Source of the DNA: UBA931 sp036825435
GTDB taxonomy: Bacteria; Pseudomonadota; Gammaproteobacteria; Burkholderiales; Casimicrobiaceae
Assembly (NCBI GenBank): GCA_036825435.1
Contig: DAISYG010000096.1
Span: forward strand, 1 to 6,508
Reading direction: 5' to 3'
Length of the DNA stretch: 6,508 nt
The notes under the pieces were generated by a model. That model saw nothing but the letters and a program-made list of their open reading frames with translations. It had not been told where the DNA came from and did not search any database. The translations under genes and the position numbers were made by a program. Positions 1 through 6,153 of the stretch are shown here, one piece after another (within the stretch, counting starts at the first letter, position 1; every line of letters starts with the position of its first letter).

Positions 1-46
1 TGAGGTTTTTATGAGACCATTTAACCGCGTTGCGCTTCGTACTTGA
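1..46 (+). other. possible last codons of an upstream gene
   Basis: The frame beginning at base 2 is open from the window edge to a TGA at 44-46 and would read EVFMRPFNRVALRT. In related pil operons a FimT/FimU (GspH-type) minor pilin gene precedes pilV, so this could be its C-terminus. The peptide is too short to recognise. The other two forward frames stop at 1-3 and 12-14, so the upstream gene could also end at or before base 1. An ATG at 11 preceded by GAGG would give only an 11-residue peptide, which I do not regard as a gene. Confidence 0.25.
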
Positions 47-64
47 ATCTAGGAGGTCATTCAA
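43..64 (+). promoter_or_regulatory. AGGAGG in the loop of a small hairpin upstream of pilV
   Basis: A perfect 6-base inverted repeat, TTGAAT (43-48) and ATTCAA (59-64), encloses a 10-base loop holding AGGAGG (51-56). This is the strongest Shine-Dalgarno-like sequence in the window, yet no ATG, GTG or TTG in the pilV frame follows at a usable distance. The pilV ATG is 42 bases downstream of it. It may be a ribosome standby site, a leftover of an older start, or chance. The inverted repeat is seen directly; any role is inference. Confidence 0.3.
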
Positions 65-98
65 AAAACTTGCTTTTCAGAAAGAATTAAACTTATTT

Positions 99-614
99 AT
101 GTCAAAGCCAAAAAAAATTAGAGGTTTTGCGCTCGTCGAGATTTTGGTCTCGGTTTTGCTGTTTTCACTCGGCATACTTGCTTTGGTCAGTGTGCAGGCC
201 AGTTCCATGCAAAATACGGGCGAGATTCAGTACCGCGCTGAAGCCATGCACATGGCGAATGCTTATATCTCCAAAATCTGGGCGGATGCTTACCGAACCG
301 ACAACGCGGGCGCAGGTGCGGCCAACTCTCCCCCGACAGATCCGCAAACACTGATTAACCTTTATAGCGGAGGCGGTGCGGAATACCGGCTGTTCTGTCA
401 ACAGATTTATGGTGAAGGGCCATTCAAAGGCACGGGGTTGCCCGGCGCGAAAGGCATCAAAAACAATCCCCAAGTGACCATTACCAATAACAGCGTCACG
501 ACAACGTCAACCGGCACCCAAATCAATTCTCTTGACGTCAACGTGCAGATTTTCTGGGCGGATCAGAACGGCACGACCCATAACTATATGCAGACCGCAT
601 CCATCGGATATTGA
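99..614 (+). CDS. pilV: type IV pilus minor pilin PilV
   Basis: This 171-residue protein has a class III prepilin N-terminus. The short basic leader MSKPKKIRG ends in Gly(-1) and is followed by FALVE, giving Phe(+1) and Glu(+5), then a hydrophobic helix to about residue 32. PilD-type peptidase should cut after Gly9 and N-methylate the new Phe. The segment after the helix (QASSMQNTGEIQYRAEA) and the C-terminal strand region around IFWADQNGT resemble TIGR02523/PilV proteins. A single cysteine sits at about residue 100. PilV belongs to the minor-pilin complex that primes pilus assembly and carries PilY1 at the tip. The frame is open back to TTG 30, but ATG 99 is chosen because it gives a normal leader length. 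Its ribosome site is weak (AGAAAG at 80-85, too far upstream). The stop TGA overlaps the pilW start. Confidence 0.9.
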   Translation: MSKPKKIRGFALVEILVSVLLFSLGILALVSVQASSMQNTGEIQYRAEAMHMANAYISKIWADAYRTDNAGAGAANSPPTDPQTLINLYSGGGAEYRLFCQQIYGEGPFKGTGLPGAKGIKNNPQVTITNNSVTTTSTGTQINSLDVNVQIFWADQNGTTHNYMQTASIGY

Positions 615-1777
615 TGATGAACGATAAATTGTACACACAACAAAACGGGTTCACGCTGGTCGAAATCATGATCGCGCTGTTGATCGGCGTTTTCAGCTTG
701 ATCGTTATTTACTCAGTTTTCGTAGGTAGCGAACGCGCCAGACGATCAATTACCGCAACCAATAACGCTCAGATGAATGGGCTTTATTCGTTATATGTGA
801 TTAACGAGGTGATTGGCGGAGCCGGCTCCGGCTTCATTGCCAATGGTCCGTTTCTGAATAATTGTCCGAACGATCCGATGACGGATACCAATACCAGTGA
901 TGCTACGCTTTCCGTGCGTCCGCTGATTGCCGTGATTGAATCTGGACGAGATAGCAACGACGATTCGAGCAACGACACCATTCATGTTCTGTCGGGGACT
1001 TCGTCTTTGTACGCTCAGCCTTTTACCGAGCTATCCAACATCAACAATTTTGACGTGACCATTGCCAATTCGATCGGGTTGAAACAAAGCGATGTGGTAG
1101 TCAGCATCACGCCGACGACTTGTCGGCTTTATCGTGTTAGCACCGAAAACGACTCCACCACGGGAAGAACGCCGCTTGAAGCAGGCACCGGAAACACGAA
1201 GATCACGCTGAACGGTACAACGGCATTGGACAGCAACACCAAATCACTCATTGACGTCGGCGAGCCTGAACATATTACGTTTCGGGTTGATGACGACAAC
1301 GTTTTGAAAATGGAACAATGGCGCGTCAACGACAATGGCAGCACATGGCAACAATATCGGACGGATGTTATCGCCAGCAATGTCGTCGGCTTTTACGCGC
1401 AATACGGTATCGACAACACCCGCAACGGTATGATCGACCGATGGGTCAACGCCGTGACGTCCAGCGACGACGACTGGTCGAGTGATTACATCATCGACAA
1501 CCCGCTTCAAACCAGCGGGATGGCGTGGATTCGCGCCGTCCGTATTGCCATCATCATTCAGGAAGATGAACCGGAAAAAGTTGTCGCAGGCGTGACGCCC
1601 GATCAACAGACCGTCACCGTGTTTCAGGATTGTCCACAGGCAGGCGCATGCGACGGACCGATTACTCGGACATTTAGCCGCCCCGCGAACTCCGCACTAA
1701 ACTGGAAATACAAAAAATACGAAACCGTGATCACGATGAAAAACGCGGTATGGAACGCACCGAGGATTCCACAATGA
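614..1777 (+). CDS. pilW: type IV pilus minor pilin PilW
   Basis: This 387-residue prepilin-like protein has the leader MMNDKLYTQQNG, then FTLVE with Glu(+5), and a hydrophobic segment to about residue 37. It is far larger than a major pilin, as PilW proteins usually are (PilW family, PF16074). Cysteines lie near residues 84, 170, 340 and 346; the last two form a CPQAGAC element likely to make a disulfide in the periplasm. PilW joins PilV and PilX in the inner-membrane priming complex and pilus tip. The start could be ATG 614, overlapping the pilV TGA by one base (TGATG), or ATG 617. No clear Shine-Dalgarno is present, so translational coupling to pilV is likely. The end overlaps pilX by four bases (ATGA). 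Confidence 0.9.
   Translation: MMNDKLYTQQNGFTLVEIMIALLIGVFSLIVIYSVFVGSERARRSITATNNAQMNGLYSLYVINEVIGGAGSGFIANGPFLNNCPNDPMTDTNTSDATLSVRPLIAVIESGRDSNDDSSNDTIHVLSGTSSLYAQPFTELSNINNFDVTIANSIGLKQSDVVVSITPTTCRLYRVSTENDSTTGRTPLEAGTGNTKITLNGTTALDSNTKSLIDVGEPEHITFRVDDDNVLKMEQWRVNDNGSTWQQYRTDVIASNVVGFYAQYGIDNTRNGMIDRWVNAVTSSDDDWSSDYIIDNPLQTSGMAWIRAVRIAIIIQEDEPEKVVAGVTPDQQTVTVFQDCPQAGACDGPITRTFSRPANSALNWKYKKYETVITMKNAVWNAPRIPQ
1762..1765 (+). promoter_or_regulatory. ribosome binding site of pilX
   Basis: GAGG lies eight bases before the ATG at 1774 and inside the end of pilW. It supports starting pilX at 1774 rather than at the in-frame upstream ATG at 1750, which has no comparable site and would put pilX deeper inside pilW. 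Confidence 0.6.
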
Positions 1778-2436
1778 ATTCAATATTTATGAAAATGAAA
1801 CACGCACCACAAAAACGATTCCATCGTGAGCGAGGTGTTGTCCTGATCATCACTCTGCTGATTCTGCTGGCGATGATCCTGACCACGGCAGGTATTTTGC
1901 GCTCGACCGACACCTCAACGATGGCGGTCGCCAATCTCTCCTTTCAGCAAGCCGCCAACGCTTCTCTGGATCGCGGTATTGAAACCACGGTGATGCAACT
2001 CGTGCAACAGGCCGCAACCACAACGTCTCGGACTGAATTACAAAATAACGGTACCTTCAACGGCTATTTTGCTTTTATTCAGCCTGGCGAAAATACACAA
2101 GGCATTCCTTTGCTGCTGCAAACCAGAGCCAATGCTGGCGGCGCTAACGTGATGCGTATCAATGATGATATGACCGGAAATAGAATCAGTATCGTCGTTG
2201 AGCGCTTGTGCACAAACATCGGTGCGACTATCGATAACCCTGATAATCGTTGCTTCAGCAGAACAACAAGCGGTGGCGGCGGAAGTTTGGTCAGCGGACA
2301 AAACAAAGCCATGCAGGAAGCGCTGCCGGATTTATCCGGTAACGGCGCCATCGTTAGAACAGCTTATCGTATTACCGCGCGTGCAGACGGCGTGAAAAAC
2401 GCAGTCGCATTTGCACAAGCTCTGATTTACATTTAA
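1774..2436 (+). CDS. pilX: type IV pilus minor pilin PilX
   Basis: This 220-residue protein has a basic leader ending in HRERG (Gly21) followed by a long hydrophobic helix beginning VVLIITLLILLAMIL. The fifth mature residue is Ile, not Glu. PilX and GspK-type minor pilins commonly lack Glu5, which fits a place at the very tip of the filament where no subunit lies above. The N-terminus matches the PilX_N pattern (PF14341). Cys146 and Cys160 form the closely spaced pair typical of the family (LCTNIG...NRCFSR), followed by a flexible SGGGGS stretch. The C-terminal RITARADGVKNAVAFAQA is the usual PilX ending. It sits between pilW (4-base ATGA overlap) and pilY1 (15-base gap), as expected for this operon. 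An upstream ATG at 1750 is possible but less likely. Confidence 0.88.
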   Translation: MNSIFMKMKHAPQKRFHRERGVVLIITLLILLAMILTTAGILRSTDTSTMAVANLSFQQAANASLDRGIETTVMQLVQQAATTTSRTELQNNGTFNGYFAFIQPGENTQGIPLLLQTRANAGGANVMRINDDMTGNRISIVVERLCTNIGATIDNPDNRCFSRTTSGGGGSLVSGQNKAMQEALPDLSGNGAIVRTAYRITARADGVKNAVAFAQALIYI

Positions 2437-2451
2437 TCCACGAGAACCACT

Positions 2452-5400
2452 ATGAATCTGTCACTCAAAAATAAATTCATTGTAATTACCATCGGCTGGG
2501 CGCTGTCGAGCGTCTCCGCGCTCCACGCTGTGCCGTTGGATATTGAAAATGTCCCTCTGGGTTCAGAGGTGCATGTGCCACCCAACATCATGATGATTGC
2601 GGACGACTCCGCAAGTATGATGGATCAAACCTCTTCTGACTATCTGGTGTACCCCGTAAAAGGTTGCTGGAATGATGGCGGCACGGCAATGACCAATTGC
2701 ACCACCTTACCACCCATTGGTACGGATTATGGCGCTGGCTATGGTACGCCACCGCCAATGCTTTCCGCAGCATTTAATCGTTTGGTGTACAACCCATTAG
2801 TCACTTATAACCCGCCCAAAAAAGCTGATGGAACCTATATGCAATCCATGACCAGAATCTATACCAACAACTGGAAAAATGTCGTATGGGAGGGGAAACC
2901 TAAATGGACAGGCGTGCCCGGTGCCGTTGATTTATCCAGATCTCCTTACTATTCCAGCTATGGCGGATTAACTCTGTTGAAGAAAAAATACATGCGCGGA
3001 ATCGCGGACGATGACCCTGTATGGGATCCGTTCAAAAATGGAAAAGCACCTTTACATTATTACAAAACGAGCATGAAATGGTGTAAATCGACGCGCTCTT
3101 CGGGGGACTTGAAGGGGTCAGCCGATCCCGGCGTCAACTTTAGCAACTGCCAAAACGACTATGATACTGATCACGTTTATCCCTATTATTATTCCCAGTT
3201 CGGTGAGTACACCGGAAAAACCGATAATGAAAAATATCCGGCTTTTGAGGTAGTGACGTTAGATCCGGTTCAGGATAAAGATAAAACCTATACGCACCAA
3301 TTTTATAATGAAGAAAAAGGTGCAATGGACAGCTTCACCCGTACCTTTGACGAAGAAATGACCAATTTCGCCAACTGGGCAGCGTATTACCGGACCCGAG
3401 CTGCCGCCATCAAAACAACAGCATCACAAGCCTTTGCCAGCATCAAAGAAGACAGTAAAACACTGCCAAGCGTCGGTTATGCCGCTGTTTACAACTCCAG
3501 CGATTATCTGGTTCCTGGGGCATTCAAGAGCGACCACCGGAATAGCTTTTACAGCAAACTTTTCAATTTTGATGCTGATGGGCGCAGTACGCCTCTGAGA
3601 GAACGATTGAACAGTGTTGCCAGTAAATACAAAAACTATATCACCCTTTCCTGCCAAAGAAATTACATTGTAATGTTCACTGATGGTACATGGAACGAAA
3701 ACTTTTCCGTCATTGGTAATAAAGATAGCTCCTTGCCAACGGGTGGCTTACCCGAACCTCTGCCGCCCGGTTCTTCCGTTTATGGCACCACGGAATTGAA
3801 AGGCGGTGATCAATGGCCCTTGCCGATTCGCGACACCAAAAATGCTAGTAGCACGTTGGCAGACGTTGCAATGCATTACTGGATGACTGACCTTGATGGA
3901 AACAAGACCAATAATAACGTTATTCATACCAACAAAGACCCGGCAACTTGGCAGCACATCAATTTCATGGGCATGGGTTTTGGCGTCGTTGGCGAACTCC
4001 CATCGAGCGATCAAGATGCGACATTGGCAAAAATCACCAGTGGAGATCTGGCTTGGCCGGTTCCACAGGGAAATCAGCCCACAACAGTCGATGACCTCTG
4101 GCATGCGACCGTAAATGGTTTCGGTTCTTACGTCAACGCATCCTCACCTGAAGAGTTCGGTATCGGGCTAACCAGTATCCTGAATGAAATCATGAACGCT
4201 GGCGGCGCGCGCTCTGGCGTTGGGTTGGCAACGCAGGATCTCACTAAAGAAGACAATTTGGCTTTTTCCGCTTCATTCTCGCCAGGATGGAACGGCGAAC
4301 TGGAAAGTTTCAAAATTGACAAAGAAGGTAATATTGGTGGCAGCGAATGGCTGGCCTCCAAAAAATTGAACGAGCAACTCACTGTCACCGAAGAGTATCC
4401 CAAACCTTGGGAGACTAATCGTAATGTGTTCACACGCATTGCGATGGAATCGGGGACAGACAACGCTGTGCCTTTCCTCTATAACAAATTGAACAGCGCA
4501 CAGCTCGCCGTACTGGGCAGCACGAAAACACAACAGGAAAATGTCATCAGCTACTTGCGTGGAGACCGTAGCCGCGAAGGTCAGGCGATCGGCAAAATGC
4601 GTAAACGTGGCGGCATCCTCGGTGATATCGTCAATGCACAACCCGTGGTGATTAGCGCGCCGTCTTGGGAATATGATGAAACATACAATGAAGGATACGA
4701 CGCTTTCAAAAAAAGTAAAGCAGATAGAGAGTTGATGGTCTATGTCGGCGCCAACGATGGCATGTTGCACGCTTTCAATAAAAATGGGCGAGAGAGCTGG
4801 GCTTATATTCCGTCCGATCTTTTCCGCCCCCTTGATCGGGCAGGTATCGCCAATTTGACCCATCAGGAAAGCAATGCTGATTGGCCATTCCGTCACTATT
4901 ATTATGTTGATGCCACACCATCCACGATGGACGTCAAGGTTAACGGTAAATGGCGTAGCTATCTTGTCGGCGGACTCGGCAAAGGCGGCACGTCTTATTA
5001 CGCACTTGACGTAACTGACCCAATTGAGAACAATCCAGGTTCCATCTCGCAGTGGGAATTCACACACGAAGATATGGGCTATACCTATGGTCGCGCCGTG
5101 ATCACCAAAACCAATCTCGGTGACCAGTGGTATGCGCTCATGCCATCCGGCTACAACAATGGCGACGTCTTGGGCAAAGGCGGCGACGGCAAAGGTCATG
5201 TGTTCGTCGTTGACCTTGAAACGGGTAAAGAAAAAGCAACGTTATCGACCTCTGAAGGCAGCGCTGATTCGCCCAGCGGTTTGGCGTACGTTGCCGGTTA
5301 TGTCGAAAAACACACCAATCAATTGACGACCGCCGCTTACGCCGGCGACCAATTGGGCAACCTCTGGCGATTCAATATGGAAACCAATCAAGTGAAAGAC

Positions 5401-5472
5401 TGGGGCGTTACGCGAATGGCTATTCTCAAAGACCCGAAAGGCAAAAGCCAATGGGTGAGCGTCGAACCATAG
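2452..5472 (+). CDS. pilY1: PilY1 pilus-tip adhesin, stopped early by in-frame TAG
   Basis: PilY1/PilC proteins are secreted, sit at the type IV pilus tip, promote pilus extension and act in adhesion and surface sensing. A signal peptide covers residues 1-26 (cut expected after LHA). The N-terminal half is a von Willebrand A-like domain with a DxSxS metal site (Asp51, Ser53, Ser55) and a later FTDGTWN strand (Asp411). Five cysteines lie at 72, 83, 211, 233 and 401. LRGDRSREG holds an RGD at 703-705. The PilC-type beta-propeller (PF05567) begins near GGILGDIVNAQPV (720 onward) and includes YVGANDGMLHAF (764-775) and YAGDQLGNLWRF (963-974). The calcium loop before the last motif looks degenerate. 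TAG at codon 1007 ends the product at 1006 residues, inside the propeller; the family domain clearly continues in the same frame to 6102. Start ATG 2452 has a weak GAGAA at 2442-2446. Confidence 0.92.
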   Translation: MNLSLKNKFIVITIGWALSSVSALHAVPLDIENVPLGSEVHVPPNIMMIADDSASMMDQTSSDYLVYPVKGCWNDGGTAMTNCTTLPPIGTDYGAGYGTPPPMLSAAFNRLVYNPLVTYNPPKKADGTYMQSMTRIYTNNWKNVVWEGKPKWTGVPGAVDLSRSPYYSSYGGLTLLKKKYMRGIADDDPVWDPFKNGKAPLHYYKTSMKWCKSTRSSGDLKGSADPGVNFSNCQNDYDTDHVYPYYYSQFGEYTGKTDNEKYPAFEVVTLDPVQDKDKTYTHQFYNEEKGAMDSFTRTFDEEMTNFANWAAYYRTRAAAIKTTASQAFASIKEDSKTLPSVGYAAVYNSSDYLVPGAFKSDHRNSFYSKLFNFDADGRSTPLRERLNSVASKYKNYITLSCQRNYIVMFTDGTWNENFSVIGNKDSSLPTGGLPEPLPPGSSVYGTTELKGGDQWPLPIRDTKNASSTLADVAMHYWMTDLDGNKTNNNVIHTNKDPATWQHINFMGMGFGVVGELPSSDQDATLAKITSGDLAWPVPQGNQPTTVDDLWHATVNGFGSYVNASSPEEFGIGLTSILNEIMNAGGARSGVGLATQDLTKEDNLAFSASFSPGWNGELESFKIDKEGNIGGSEWLASKKLNEQLTVTEEYPKPWETNRNVFTRIAMESGTDNAVPFLYNKLNSAQLAVLGSTKTQQENVISYLRGDRSREGQAIGKMRKRGGILGDIVNAQPVVISAPSWEYDETYNEGYDAFKKSKADRELMVYVGANDGMLHAFNKNGRESWAYIPSDLFRPLDRAGIANLTHQESNADWPFRHYYYVDATPSTMDVKVNGKWRSYLVGGLGKGGTSYYALDVTDPIENNPGSISQWEFTHEDMGYTYGRAVITKTNLGDQWYALMPSGYNNGDVLGKGGDGKGHVFVVDLETGKEKATLSTSEGSADSPSGLAYVAGYVEKHTNQLTTAAYAGDQLGNLWRFNMETNQVKDWGVTRMAILKDPKGKSQWVSVEP
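5470..5472 (+). other. in-frame amber codon interrupting pilY1
   Basis: The TAG is in phase with both pilY1 parts: the distance from ATG 2452 is 3018 bases, and the downstream frame runs without another stop to 6102. The surrounding peptide is QWVSVEP-stop-PALADDQRWLFIGTGR, which reads through as ordinary PilY1 propeller sequence with no missing or extra residues visible. A single C-to-T change from CAG (Gln) is one simple origin, although codons for Glu, Lys, Trp, Tyr, Ser or Leu are also one base away. Confidence 0.9.
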
Positions 5473-5501
5473 CCGGCATTGGCGGACGACCAACGCTGGC
5501 T
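5471..5501 (+). other. hairpin starting on the pilY1 internal stop codon
   Basis: AGCCGGCATTGG (5471-5482) can pair with CCAACGCTGGCT (5490-5501) across a 7-base loop (5483-5489). Ten pairs are Watson-Crick, one is G-U and one is an A-C mismatch. The first two paired bases are the A and G of the TAG. There is no run of T after it, so it does not look like a terminator. Whether it is an RNA recoding element or a chance fold inside coding sequence is unknown. Confidence 0.4.
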
Positions 5502-6102
5502 CTTTATCGGCACGGGACGTCAAATCAACAACAGTGATCTGAGCTCGGATATCATCAACACCATGTACGCCTTTCGTGAAGGAACGAAACAAAAAGCGGA
5601 TGCGTTTACCGACAGAAGCCGCAGCGATCTGAGCGACATTGATACCTATGAGAAAAACGGTGGCGGCGGTCTCGGCTGGTATCATGATATGGAAGAAGGT
5701 TTCCATTTAAATGTGACGCCGAAATCTGCTTACAACATGATCGTGTACGCTGCGAATCGTTATATCAAGGACGATACCGGTCCGCTTTACGACGCTTGTG
5801 ACAGCACCAACTTCGAAGGCCGATTGTATGCACGAAATTTCATTACCGGAAAAAACATGTTTGATGATGATTATATTCATATCAAAAACGGTGTCACTAA
5901 TATTGAAATCGTTGTTATTGAAGATCCGAAAAATCCCGGCCAAAAAATCCCGGCCATTCTGGTCGATACCACACAAGGCGAACACAGCGTGATTACCTTT
6001 GATAAGTTCGAAGGTGGTGGAGATAGTGGCAATTCTGACGCAGGCGACAGCACCGGCACCGATACGCCGGAACGTTATAACATCCGCTATATTCTCAACT
6101 GA
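5473..6102 (+). pseudogene. pilY1: C-terminal remainder of PilY1 after the TAG
   Basis: This is 209 codons in the same frame as the upstream pilY1 part, ending at TGA 6100-6102. It supplies the closing part of the beta-propeller (RWLFIGTGRQINNSDL, the usual FGTGRYL-type strand; later LGWYHDMEEGFHLNVTP) and the C-terminal region with GRLYARNFITG. Both match the normal order in full-length PilY1, for a joined length of 1216 positions. A lone cysteine lies at joined position 1116. A Gly/Asp/Ser/Thr-rich stretch precedes the final PERYNIRYILN. Separate translation would need TTG 5479, which has no Shine-Dalgarno and would lack a signal peptide, so a free fragment is unlikely to function. It is expressed only if the TAG is read through; otherwise it is the dead 3' part of a broken gene. 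Confidence 0.8.
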
Positions 6103-6118
6103 TCGTTGAGGGGGAAGT

Positions 6119-6153
6119 ATGAAAAACGGCACGCCAAGCGTGCCGTTTTTCAT
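6119..6153. terminator. bidirectional intrinsic terminator between convergent genes
   Basis: A perfect 15-base inverted repeat (6119-6133 and 6139-6153) surrounds CCAAG; the C and G of that segment can also pair, leaving a 3-base loop. The GC-rich core GGCACGC/GCGTGCC is flanked by A5 on the left and T5 on the right, so each strand yields a hairpin followed by U residues. It begins 17 bases after the pilY1 stop and contains the stop codon of the - strand gene, as expected for a shared terminator of convergent transcripts. Confidence 0.9.

Noticed and set aside
70..98. Possible promoter (TTGCTT then TTATTT) directly before pilV
   Set aside because: The -10 match is poor and would place the transcription start at or past the pilV ATG. 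The operon promoter more likely lies upstream of the window.
1244..1606. A 120-codon open frame on the - strand inside pilW
   Set aside because: Antisense shadow of pilW with no ribosome site, no domain and no operon context.
4558..4566. RGD in PilY1 (703-705) as a special integrin-binding motif
   Set aside because: It sits in the LRGDRS context that recurs in the PilY1 family before the propeller, so it may simply be a structural feature; no claim of host binding is justified from sequence.
4273..5199. A 308-codon open frame on the - strand inside pilY1
   Set aside because: It lies wholly antisense to the conserved PilY1 propeller. The peptide is unlike any family I know, and the frame is best explained as a shadow of pilY1 codon use.
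5479..6102. Independent start at TTG 5479 making a separate 207-residue protein
   Set aside because: There is no Shine-Dalgarno before it and no signal peptide. The sequence is the in-phase continuation of the PilY1 propeller, so it is treated as the C-terminal remainder.
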